Below, one piece after another: positions 36,691-44,252 of a stretch of 64,000 bases of DNA. The stretch covers positions 1-64,000 of the forward strand of contig JADCLS010000016.1 of assembly GCA_026702845.1 (NCBI GenBank), given 5' to 3'. Within the stretch, counting starts at the first letter, position 1, and each line of letters starts with the position of its first letter. The notes below the pieces were generated by a model that was not told where the DNA came from, ran no database searches, and worked only from the letters and a program-made list of their open reading frames with translations. Made by a program: the position numbers and the translations under genes. Origin of the DNA: Candidatus Heimdallarchaeota archaeon (GTDB lineage: Archaea; Asgardarchaeota; Heimdallarchaeia; Heimdallarchaeales; Kariarchaeaceae).

Positions 36691-36884
36691 AACGATTTTT
36701 CGATTTATTTGATTGTCAATTAATCTATAAGTATTGTCAAAAATATATAATATAATCAAAAATTGATAGTTATTTTATTAAGATCAAGAAATTTATGAAA
36801 GTTGAAAGAGCTGTGGGGTCCTATTCTAAACCTTCTCTGAAAAAAATATACTGGATATCTTTATATTTTCTTTTGATTTTGAAC
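36691..36884 (+). repeat. Duplicated segment, copy A (promoter plus N-terminal codons)
   Basis: These ~190 bases, from CAACGATTTTTCGATTTATT to CTGGATATCTTTAT, recur almost unchanged at 38737-38912. They carry the promoter and the first ~30 codons of the genes at 36795 and 38859, whose remaining parts are unrelated. Confidence 0.85.
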
Positions 36885-37490
36885 TTGACCCTCATATCTT
36901 CAGGATACACAGAGGTAATTCTATTTGAAGAGAATCTATCATTCTCAGCAGAAAATGATAGTTTTTCATTTGTGATTTCGTTTACAAATGAAACATTATT
37001 TGAAAATAATAATTATTATCAACTACTCATTATTAATGATTCCAGCTTCCCTGTAGGTACATTTAATATGATTTTATCCATAAATGAAAATTTACATGTA
37101 AAAAGCTATGATGAATATCGATACAATGAAACCGAACTTGCCTGTGCTTTTTCAGATGAATATTTTGCAAGTGAGAAGGGTCTTAATTCAAATGCTGACA
37201 CTACAGCAAAATTCAATTTATTTGGTTTTATCCAATCCAACATTAATACTCAACAATGTATCTTAGATCAAAATATTCTAGAGATTAAATTAATTATATT
37301 TTACCATGGAGAGACAGAATCAGCTTTGGCTTTAAAACTTGTAACAAGTGACATTGAATATGGGAAGGATTCTAGACCCACTGATATTCTTACAACAAAC
37401 AGTAGTATACTATATTATCCATCAATTCTGCCAGTGTTCTTGTTAATTACAATTTCTGTAAAAAAGTCTAAAAATAGAATTATATCCTAG
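36795..37490 (+). CDS. Secreted, membrane-anchored protein, unknown
   Basis: This 231-residue protein begins MKVERAVGSYSKPSLKKIYW, shared with the TPR protein at 38859. A membrane helix (about 22-38), an Asn/Ser/Thr-rich extracellular domain with two Cys (about 116 and 155) and a C-terminal hydrophobic segment (about 208-223) with a KKSKNR end follow. I recognise no family. It sits just after a 16S-tail element within a duplicated block. Confidence 0.55.
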   Translation: MKVERAVGSYSKPSLKKIYWISLYFLLILNLTLISSGYTEVILFEENLSFSAENDSFSFVISFTNETLFENNNYYQLLIINDSSFPVGTFNMILSINENLHVKSYDEYRYNETELACAFSDEYFASEKGLNSNADTTAKFNLFGFIQSNINTQQCILDQNILEIKLIIFYHGETESALALKLVTSDIEYGKDSRPTDILTTNSSILYYPSILPVFLLITISVKKSKNRIIS

Positions 37491-37503
37491 ATGAAGTACT
37501 ATT

Positions 37504-37543
37504 GCGTGTTTAAGGTCGGGGTCTAATGGTCCGATACCTGCTT
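37504..37543 (+). pseudogene. Short 16S rRNA-like fragment
   Basis: GCGTGTTTAAGGTCGGGGTCTAATGGTCCGATAC resembles 16S 4389-4424 (GCGTGGTTGAGGTCGGGGTC...), with AGGTCGGGGTCTAA identical. It is isolated, with no 16S 3' end behind it. Confidence 0.55.
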
Positions 37544-37579
37544 CATTATTGATTTGTAGATATTGCATTTTACGACCTA

Positions 37580-37624
37580 AAGAAAATGACACTTAACTAA
37601 AGGCCATTCCATTACAACTCAATC
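37580..37624 (+). repeat. Copy of the beta-lactamase gene upstream region
   Basis: AAAATGACACTTAACTAAAGG...CAACTCAAT matches 14826-14867 with about three differences. Here it leads to no hydrolase gene. It seems to be a deletion scar or copied promoter fragment. Confidence 0.7.
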
Positions 37625-37749
37625 CCAACATAAGTATCTCTATTTGGAAATATCTCGCTGAAATTTTAATATATGAGGGAAGGGCACCCTACTGGCTATC
37701 TCCTTATGAAAATCAAAACCTCCATCCATTACATGAAATTATCAAAATA

Positions 37750-38205
37750 TTATTCTCTTTCAGTGTTTAATGCCCATTGAATTAAATTTTCAGTCATGTA
37801 TACATCTTCTGATAACTGGTACAATAATTTTCTATACTCTTCCGTATTTGTTATTTGGTATGACAAATACATTTTTCGTAAGATACCCAAGGATCCTGTT
37901 ACTCTCAACCCTTGTGATCTAGCAAATTTTCTAAGAGTCAAATCATCTGATGCTATTAGCATATTTTTTGATATTCCTAGTTCCACAACATCTACATCAG
38001 CCTCAGTCAACTGAGGTGGAAACTCCGTTAGTGATCTTTGACTGTAAATAACTTCGATGAATTTAGGTATTTCTGTATGAAATCTCATGCTATATTCCTG
38101 TTTAACTGATGTAGGAATAATAATCTCTTCAAACATTAGTTCAAATGAATTGATCAGTCCTAATCTTGTGAATGCACTCAAGACGCTGTTATCTAGAATA
38201 ATCAT
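37750..38205 (-). CDS. PIN-domain toxin-like protein
   Basis: This 151-residue protein has the pattern of PIN-domain RNases of the DUF3368-like group. The first acidic residue is D5 in MIILDNSVL, acidic residues lie around EADVDVVELG, and ASDDLTLRKFARSQGL carries the distal aspartates. It would cut RNA when freed from its antitoxin. Its start overlaps the stop of the upstream antitoxin gene by four bases, the usual toxin-antitoxin coupling. Confidence 0.75.
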   Translation of the reverse strand: MIILDNSVLSAFTRLGLINSFELMFEEIIIPTSVKQEYSMRFHTEIPKFIEVIYSQRSLTEFPPQLTEADVDVVELGISKNMLIASDDLTLRKFARSQGLRVTGSLGILRKMYLSYQITNTEEYRKLLYQLSEDVYMTENLIQWALNTERE

Positions 38206-38492
38206 TTTTTGTTGTCCCTTACTACAACTTCCAAATTATCAAAATCACTAATTGCCTCATCTATAGTTTGTGGCCCACCTATTCTGACCATTCGTTTCTT
38301 TCTGAAATCTACTAGAAATTGATCTACTTTGAGATCTAGAAGCTGAGCTGCTTTTGATACACTTATTTTCCCCTCACTGTACAATTCATAAACCCACATC
38401 TCAATACTCACATGTTCAATTTCATTTTCAGGGATGCCAGATAATGATATCAATTCTCGTGGAATTTTAATGTTGAGATTGTCCGTGGTCAT
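38202..38492 (-). CDS. UPF0175-like antitoxin
   Basis: The ATG at 38492 (MTTDNLN) opens 96 codons. The N-terminal IKIPRELISLSGIP and the helical ISVSKAAQLLDLKVDQFLVDF match the UPF0175 antitoxin pattern, a small DNA-binding protein paired with DUF3368 PIN toxins. It should bind the toxin and its own promoter. The stop overlaps the toxin start. Confidence 0.75.
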   Translation of the reverse strand: MTTDNLNIKIPRELISLSGIPENEIEHVSIEMWVYELYSEGKISVSKAAQLLDLKVDQFLVDFRKKRMVRIGGPQTIDEAISDFDNLEVVVRDNKK

Positions 38493-38558
38493 GTACAATT
38501 AATTATATTGAATTGAATATATAAAGTCTTTTTCTCAACACATATTATCTTTTATACA

Positions 38559-38736
38559 ACCTGAAGGTGCGGACGGATCACCACCTAATTTAAGATTCTG
38601 GAGGGCTTTCGGGTCCCCCAGACAAACACTTATCTTTCATGAGCTCTGTGCTTTGTATAGTGTATGTTAGTAGCATCTTACACCAAAAAATGTGGTTAGT
38701 TTGTTGTAAGCCCTGAAAAGGGCTTTTTTTATGCGC
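38559..38736 (+). repeat. 16S-tail element, copy 8
   Basis: It begins ACCTGAAGGTGCGGACGG. The anti-Shine-Dalgarno is changed to CACCACCTAA. Hairpin 1 has the CTGGAGGGC-TTTC-GGGTCCCCCAG form with an AAG...CTT outer pairing, like copy 2. Hairpin 3 (AGCCCTGAAAAGGGCT plus T-run) is intact. The sequence that follows matches that after copy 7. Confidence 0.9.
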
Positions 38737-38912
38737 AACGATTTTTCGATTTATTTGATTGTCAATTAATCTATAAGTATTGTCAAAAATATATAATATA
38801 ATCAAAAATTGATAGTTATTTTATTAAGATCAAGAAATATAAGAAAGTTGAAAGAGTCGTGGGATCCTATTCTAAACCTTCTCTGAAAAAAATATACTGG
38901 ATATCTTTATTC
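38737..38912 (+). repeat. Duplicated segment, copy B
   Basis: Near-identical to 36691-36884. The ATG used at 36795 has changed to ATA here, so the gene must start at the in-frame GTG 38859. Confidence 0.85.
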
Positions 38913-39659
38913 TTAGGAGTGATACTAGTCCCAACAGGATTGAAAACAGATTTTCTGCTACTTTACATATTAGGAGTTTGCTTCATAATCACATCAATTC
39001 TATCCTATGGAATGACTCTTTTCACTGATTTCGAAAGAGTTCAAACAACAATAGTTTCTAGGCCCATGGTTGTAGGCTTGAAGGATGATACACATACATA
39101 CATATTAAATGATGTAAAGGATTTGACAATTAATTTCACCGAGGATCAACTGAACTCTATTGAAGAGTTGCTCCCAGAGGATTATGAATTACCCTTTTCT
39201 GAATTTAATGTCGACGTTTTGAAGAATGAGATAGAAAAGGCCAAATCCTTGATTCAAAATTCTCTTCATAATAATATTGAAATTGATTTTGCAGATCCGT
39301 ATTTGAGGGAGATATTTATGGGGATAAAATCTTATAAGAATAAGAAATTTGAGGAGGCGTATGAGATATTCAATCAGATGTTGATGGAACATCCTGATGA
39401 TTATTTCATCTTAATGCTGCTTGGTCACACTCTCTTACAATTAAAGAATTACCAAGGGGCTCTTATGAAATACAGTCGCATTGCCAAAAATAATCCATTA
39501 ATGCATGAGGCTTGGTATTTCAAGGGGAATGCATATCATCTTCTAAAGGATTACAAGAATGCTATGGAATGTTATAAAAGATGTTTGGGTATAAAAGGAG
39601 ACTATATCCCTGCTATTGATGGTATTAATAAAATTAAAGACCTGTCACTCTCCTCCTAA
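38859..39659 (+). CDS. Membrane-anchored TPR protein
   Basis: This 266-residue protein starts at GTG 38859; the upstream ATG of its paralogous leader is lost. The first ~14 residues (GSYSKPSLKKIYW) are shared with the protein at 36795. Two membrane helices follow (about 14-32 and 33-52), and then a cytoplasmic region. Its C-terminal ~120 residues hold three TPR units (KNKKFEEAYEIFNQML, KNYQGALMKYSRIAKNNP, KDYKNAMECYKRCL). It is unrelated to the module TPR proteins. The partner is unknown. Confidence 0.65.
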   Translation: MGSYSKPSLKKIYWISLFLGVILVPTGLKTDFLLLYILGVCFIITSILSYGMTLFTDFERVQTTIVSRPMVVGLKDDTHTYILNDVKDLTINFTEDQLNSIEELLPEDYELPFSEFNVDVLKNEIEKAKSLIQNSLHNNIEIDFADPYLREIFMGIKSYKNKKFEEAYEIFNQMLMEHPDDYFILMLLGHTLLQLKNYQGALMKYSRIAKNNPLMHEAWYFKGNAYHLLKDYKNAMECYKRCLGIKGDYIPAIDGINKIKDLSLSS

Positions 39660-39732
39660 ATTTGATAATTTTATATTTTCTGAATGCTTCGATCTAAAAA
39701 TCTTTACATTTTAGATGTTTTAGCTATGAAAA

Positions 39733-39956
39733 AGTCTAACGGCACTGCACGATACTCCGTTCAGTGAGGCGCAAGAAGTCGTAACAAGGTGTCCGTACCT
39801 GAAGGTGCGGACGGATCACCATCTAAGTTAGGGATGAGGGGTCCCCTCGTCAAATCCCTCCCTTTCATGAGCTCTGTGCTTTGTATAGTGTATGTTAGTA
39901 GCATCTTACACTAAAAAATGTAACGACTTTGCTGAAGTCCTGAAAGTGCTTTTATG
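39733..39956 (+). repeat. 16S-tail element, copy 9 (longest 16S part)
   Basis: It carries about 90 bases of 16S (from GTCTAACGGCACTGCACGAT at 16S 4405 to the 3' end) with one or two changes, including CACCATCTAAG for CACCTCCTAAG. Hairpin 1 has lost its loop (GAGGGGTCCCCTC). Hairpin 3 is decayed. This is the clearest evidence that the dispersed elements derive from the 16S gene. Confidence 0.92.
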
Positions 39957-40049
39957 AAAGCTAAATTGATATTATCATGATATTAATTTTGAACACCGTT
40001 TAATCAATATATCAAATAATATTTATCATGTTACTTTTCTATCAGCTTA
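39957..40049. other. Intergenic, AT-rich
   Basis: No gene is seen. It contains TATA-like sequence before the GTG at 40050. Confidence 0.3.
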
Positions 40050-40550
40050 GTGAAGCGAATAATCAACTTAATAGTGGAATATGACAAAAAATGTGGGTAT
40101 AATAATAATTGGATTTATCTGAATGTAGATCTAATATTTTCTGTACTTTCAATCCTATTCGCATTGTTCATCTGGTTCTATAATCAAACACCATTATCAT
40201 CCATCATGGATATAAGTTATTTGAATGCACTTTATTTCGTTACTTTTACTTTTATTACAGCCCTGATTCTGTCAATTATTTCCTTAATATTCACATATAA
40301 ATGGATAATCCCTCTATACAATACAAATTATCCAAATTCTGAATCAAACGGTTCCATATTATATCTCCTAATCTATGGCCTAGGTCCTGTTCCTTTCTTC
40401 ACTGCAGCTGGCTACATCGCATTACTAGAAAAAATTCTCACATTTTATGGGATATTATTTTTAATAGGATGTATAGTTTTGATTAAAACCGTTACAAAGG
40501 TTGATAGGCCCGTTAAGGAGAAGGAACCCCCTCAAGTTTCTACTAGATAA
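40050..40550 (+). CDS. Multi-spanning membrane protein, unknown
   Basis: This 166-residue protein has four hydrophobic segments (about 26-46, 60-85, 102-122 and 128-147) and a charged, Pro-containing C-terminal tail. The start is GTG 40050; an ATG nearby is out of frame. No family is recognised. It is flanked by two 16S-tail elements. Confidence 0.5.
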   Translation: MKRIINLIVEYDKKCGYNNNWIYLNVDLIFSVLSILFALFIWFYNQTPLSSIMDISYLNALYFVTFTFITALILSIISLIFTYKWIIPLYNTNYPNSESNGSILYLLIYGLGPVPFFTAAGYIALLEKILTFYGILFLIGCIVLIKTVTKVDRPVKEKEPPQVSTR

Positions 40551-40584
40551 TATATTGATATATTGAAAATTTATTAATCAAATT

Positions 40585-40648
40585 ATGTGTAAGTATCATT
40601 ATACACCAAAAAGTGTAGCGAGTTTGTTGAATAGCCCTGAAAAGGTTT
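40585..40648 (+). repeat. 16S-tail element, 3' fragment
   Basis: It retains TGTGTAAGTATCATTATACACC (hairpin 2), AAAAAGTGTAGCGAGTTTGTTG and a weakened hairpin 3 (AGCCCTGAAAAGGTTTTC). It is the last copy in the window. Confidence 0.8.
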
Positions 40649-40745
40649 TCTTATTCTTGAATTTATCATTGAAATAAAATCAAATTTCCAAACCTTAAGA
40701 TAATCCTGCAAAACTCTTTTGTTAATATATTATCAACAACATTTT

Positions 40746-41486
40746 ATGAGCAAGAAATTCAAGGATTATATTGCATTTGATCACATTTTTTTCTCTCTCT
40801 CTGAGATGGATTTTGAAAAATTGGTAGAAATTCTAGCCCCATTTCCTCCATCAAGGAAATTAGGTCAAAAGGTAGCTGTTTGGCTTGGAGATGGGTCATA
40901 TTTGGAAGTAATGAATTCAGAATGGAAAGACGGGATTGGAATAATTCTTAGTTCTATTGACCCAAATTCTTTTGATATTAATACCCTAATAACCTCAAAT
41001 CCTAATTTTGATTGGATTGTAGAGGATCAACAGTTACAAAATGGAGATCCATGGTATAAGATAATGTATTCAAGTCTTGAAGAAAACTCTCTAAAATTAT
41101 TCTTGATGAAGTATTTTGCATATGATATTGCCAGTATGCATGAAATGAATTTCACAGATGATGATCGAAATCCCGACAATACCCCTTTTGCTGATTCATT
41201 ACAGGAGATATGTATTAAGCTATCAGAGAACTCACTTTCCCAATTTGAAAATGATCATCAATGGATGCCTTGGGATTTAAAAAAAGATGATAAATTCATT
41301 TATGTTGAAATAAATCAAAGGAATAATAATCAAATGAAAATAAATTTCGATTTGTCGGATGTTACTTATCCAAGTCTCGCTAAAATAACTCTTAGAGCAA
41401 ACAGGGAAATATTGGATAGTATCCAATCAATAAATTGGGATAAAATGGCAGTAATTGGTGATTCCATTGTTATTGATTTTGAATGA
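40746..41486 (+). CDS. Glyoxalase-like protein (tentative)
   Basis: The ATG of MSKKFKDY at 40746 is preferred to an upstream TTG. The 246-residue protein opens with DYIAFDHIFFSLSEMDF, like the first strand and helix of glyoxalase/VOC-type proteins, and continues with GDGSYLEVMN. The metal ligands are not all evident. The C-terminal part has another beta-alpha pattern, so it could be a two-module VOC protein. It lies on the same strand just before peptide module 6. Confidence 0.45.
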   Translation: MSKKFKDYIAFDHIFFSLSEMDFEKLVEILAPFPPSRKLGQKVAVWLGDGSYLEVMNSEWKDGIGIILSSIDPNSFDINTLITSNPNFDWIVEDQQLQNGDPWYKIMYSSLEENSLKLFLMKYFAYDIASMHEMNFTDDDRNPDNTPFADSLQEICIKLSENSLSQFENDHQWMPWDLKKDDKFIYVEINQRNNNQMKINFDLSDVTYPSLAKITLRANREILDSIQSINWDKMAVIGDSIVIDFE

Positions 41487-41531
41487 ACTGATTGCGAATA
41501 AATACATCTTAAAAGAAAACAATACTTTCAC

Positions 41532-41563
41532 CCCACTCCCTAGTACCTCTGAGTTATAATAAT
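41532..41563 (+). promoter_or_regulatory. Conserved promoter of the peptide gene, module 6
   Basis: CTCCCTAGTACCTCTGAG then TTATAATAAT, about 28 bases before the ATG, as in module 2. No SMP gene precedes it. Confidence 0.55.
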
Positions 41564-41582
41564 CAACATCCACAACCTTTGT

Positions 41583-41696
41583 ATGCTCAAAACTAAATTA
41601 TTACGCATAACTATCGCACTATTACCATTCTTGCTTGGAATTATATTTTCAGGTTCTGCCTGTAGTCCAGATACGAGAGTAGTCTCTGATTGCTAA
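41583..41696 (+). CDS. Secreted peptide precursor, module 6
   Basis: This 37-residue product has the family signal (MLKTKLLRITIALLPFLLG), then IIFSGSA and the tail CSPDTRVVSDC at the C-terminus, with nine residues between the cysteines. Its stop overlaps the stop of the convergent TPR gene by four bases (sequence TAAAAG). Confidence 0.8.
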   Translation: MLKTKLLRITIALLPFLLGIIFSGSACSPDTRVVSDC

Positions 41697-43318
41697 AAGG
41701 AAGTAACTAGTAAAAATTCTTCTCTGTTAAGCATTTTTGAAAAGATTATTTCAGCATTGGTTACAACAATATCGATTTCTGAATTAATGTTCTCAATAAA
41801 GGATGAAATATCATCTTCAAGATAATCAAAATTGAATTCTTTATTATTCTCCAAAGCTATTATATATTCTTTAATTTCTTCAGTTTTTTCAATTTTTGCC
41901 TTTGTCGCAGAATATACAGAATATGCAAGTTTAACAAAACTATCTTCCATATTTAGTTTTGAAAAGAGTTTATTAATTGAATTAGATATGGTGGGTTCTA
42001 TCCAAATCTTGGAATTTAAAATTGATAGAAGAATATAATATAATATTGAATTTGATAACTCCATTGATAAGATATCAATGACTACATTATTCAAATTTTT
42101 AAGTTCAATATTATTTTTCCTTGCTAAATTATATTGGATTTCAGAAATATCATATAATAATTTGAAGTGGGGTGTAGAAATTGCCAAAGTAACATTATTC
42201 AAATCAACTAATAGTTTCTCTGCTTTATCCAAATTACCCAATTTTATATTCAAAAATATTGAAAACATAAGTAACTTAGACTTTAGATTATCTGTTTTAC
42301 AATGTTGTAAGGCTTTATTGAAAGTTTCAAGCGATTTAGTGGGCATTTTTAAATTCTGATAACTTAACCCAAGATACAACAAAGAAATTGAGACTTGACT
42401 ACTTGTTCCTTCTTCAATACTAATCTCCAAAGCTTGAGATGAGAAATCCAAGGCTTTTTCAAAATTTCCAATAGATCCATAATAATTCGATAGTGAATGA
42501 AATGTATCTAACGCCTCTATCTTTCTTCCAAAATCATAGATTAATCCAATAGCTTTATCATAAAGGAGCAACATCTTATTGTGGTTATTTAATTGGGAGT
42601 AAACAGATCCTAAATTATTATAAGTCCCTCGTAGATCTAAATAATGTCCTACTTTCTCCCTGAAATACAAACTCTCCTCAAAATTAATCCTAGCATTCTC
42701 AAGATCAGAGATCATCCAATAGCTTATCCCTAGATAATGATAGAATGTACCCAAATCAAATACCTGCACCTGCAGATCCAGTTTCCTCTGCTCCCTGAAC
42801 TCCTTTCTCAACTCACTCAGCACTTCATTCTTCACATGCACCGACCGTGGAAGATGATCAAACAGACCCAGCAATCGCTCATTGGCCCCCGCATACTCTC
42901 CCTTGCGGATCATGCCCACCACCTCCTGGCATCGCAGCTGGAATTCAAGAAATGCAAAATATTCTTTTGGTTCAATTACCTCATAAAAAGGCTGGATAAA
43001 CTGGTAGAGATCTATTCTCTCAAGTGTATCCACAGGATTGACCTTCTCCTCCCCCCAGGGCCATGCATACATCCCCTCCTCACGGTTCAACCTATGAGCA
43101 TGGGGCCAACAAGCCATGAAATACTCATCCGCATGGGCATACTCTCCCTTCCTTCCCAATTGAACTCCCACGATCATGTTTATCTCAATCAGCTTCTCAG
43201 GATTATCTTGAAATACTGCAGTAGTATCACTGATTCTGTTAGCCAATTCTTCTGTGAGTTGAAAATCTGATGATGCGATCTCATCTATTAATTGGCCGAG
43301 AACTGTTGGAAGACCCAT
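41693..43318 (-). CDS. TPR receptor-like protein, module 6
   Basis: This 541-residue protein starts at the ATG of MGLPTVLG, which supports that start in all paralogues. The conserved N-terminal domain (1-~220) is followed by its own TPR set (YNNLGSVYSQLNNHNKMLLLYDKAI, LGLSYQNLKMPTKSLETFNKAL). The C-terminal ~100 residues differ most from the other copies. It is soluble, with no DNA-binding or catalytic motif seen. It is the rightmost module; no repeats occur beyond it. Confidence 0.85.
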   Translation of the reverse strand: MGLPTVLGQLIDEIASSDFQLTEELANRISDTTAVFQDNPEKLIEINMIVGVQLGRKGEYAHADEYFMACWPHAHRLNREEGMYAWPWGEEKVNPVDTLERIDLYQFIQPFYEVIEPKEYFAFLEFQLRCQEVVGMIRKGEYAGANERLLGLFDHLPRSVHVKNEVLSELRKEFREQRKLDLQVQVFDLGTFYHYLGISYWMISDLENARINFEESLYFREKVGHYLDLRGTYNNLGSVYSQLNNHNKMLLLYDKAIGLIYDFGRKIEALDTFHSLSNYYGSIGNFEKALDFSSQALEISIEEGTSSQVSISLLYLGLSYQNLKMPTKSLETFNKALQHCKTDNLKSKLLMFSIFLNIKLGNLDKAEKLLVDLNNVTLAISTPHFKLLYDISEIQYNLARKNNIELKNLNNVVIDILSMELSNSILYYILLSILNSKIWIEPTISNSINKLFSKLNMEDSFVKLAYSVYSATKAKIEKTEEIKEYIIALENNKEFNFDYLEDDISSFIENINSEIDIVVTNAEIIFSKMLNREEFLLVTSF

Positions 43319-43433
43319 AATATAATAATATCGGATTTAGTATTTAAAGAGGTCATTGTTCAAATAGTGGAATTATAAAATTCTGAAGAGTTTTTACAGC
43401 TGATACTCCATAAAAATTCTAAACCTAATTCTA

Positions 43434-44198
43434 TTACCTTCCCTTATTAAGCCTTGATTGAAAGGCAGTGGTTCTGAATAGCATAATTGGTCTCTTCCCA
43501 TCTAATCCCAGATCACGAAGATGTTGTGCCATTTGATGTTTACTATCACCTACTGAGAATCTCATTTTTCTACCACTTCCAAAATTCACCTTACCTCGCA
43601 CATTGACATCCGTCTTGATATCCTTCTCATTAACAGTTGAGTACAGGAGCAACGACAGTGGTGGGATCTTAAATCCCCTCCCCATCTTACCCTGCAATGT
43701 ACATATTTCTCCTTTTTCTGGGTCCATAACAGCACCATAAAATACACGGCCATTCAGTTCAAATGGTAGTTCTGTTACAAATTTCGGATATCCCCAGAGT
43801 TCTCTACCTGCAGCATTGGCAATCTCAGTACTGACTGGTAGATCAAGGATTATAAATCCTATCTTGCGTTTTTCCATTTTACTGTAAAGATTGAGATACC
43901 TACTGACAGGTTCCTTCTCCACTTTTTTGAGTACAGGGATAGCTATGCCAACCTCATTGTAGGAACCAATGGACGTGTTCTTGTATTTGTAAAACGAAAG
44001 ACCAATAATAGCCTTGCCAAAAAGGCTTAAACCAAGTGTGTACGCAGTGTTCTCGAGAAATGCCTCAACTCGTTTTCTATCGCAGAGAAAGAAGGCAATG
44101 ACATTTTCCACTTCATAGTACAGTATGGGGAGATCAACCATACCCTGACTTGTATCTACCGTTTCCTGCTCAACATCAAAGAAGGGATCTGCTTGCAT
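43434..44198 (-). CDS. Acetoacetate decarboxylase-like protein
   Basis: The ATG at 44198 opens 254 codons. GRELWGYPKF is the signature of the acetoacetate decarboxylase family, and strands such as SFYKYKNTSIGSYNEVGIAIPV fit its beta-cone fold. Whether the Schiff-base lysine is present needs an alignment, and many family members are not decarboxylases. It lies 55 bases after the double acyl-CoA dehydrogenase gene on the same strand, so both probably act on an acyl-CoA or keto-acid. Confidence 0.75.
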   Translation of the reverse strand: MQADPFFDVEQETVDTSQGMVDLPILYYEVENVIAFFLCDRKRVEAFLENTAYTLGLSLFGKAIIGLSFYKYKNTSIGSYNEVGIAIPVLKKVEKEPVSRYLNLYSKMEKRKIGFIILDLPVSTEIANAAGRELWGYPKFVTELPFELNGRVFYGAVMDPEKGEICTLQGKMGRGFKIPPLSLLLYSTVNEKDIKTDVNVRGKVNFGSGRKMRFSVGDSKHQMAQHLRDLGLDGKRPIMLFRTTAFQSRLNKGR

Positions 44199-44252
44199 CA
44201 ATAACCAATAACCCTTGTTGATAATAACTTTTTTGCCAAAGGAGATGAGTAT

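Noticed and set aside
4480..40648. CRISPR array, considered because of many similar repeats
   Set aside because: Repeat units are 110-220 bases, irregularly spaced over 36 kb with genes between them, and no cas genes are present.
9916..41696. Peptides as classic lipoproteins
   Set aside because: The residues before the first Cys (SGSA, SGTA, VSS) do not form a good lipobox, and in two copies the first Cys is several residues further on. Ordinary signal cleavage fits better.
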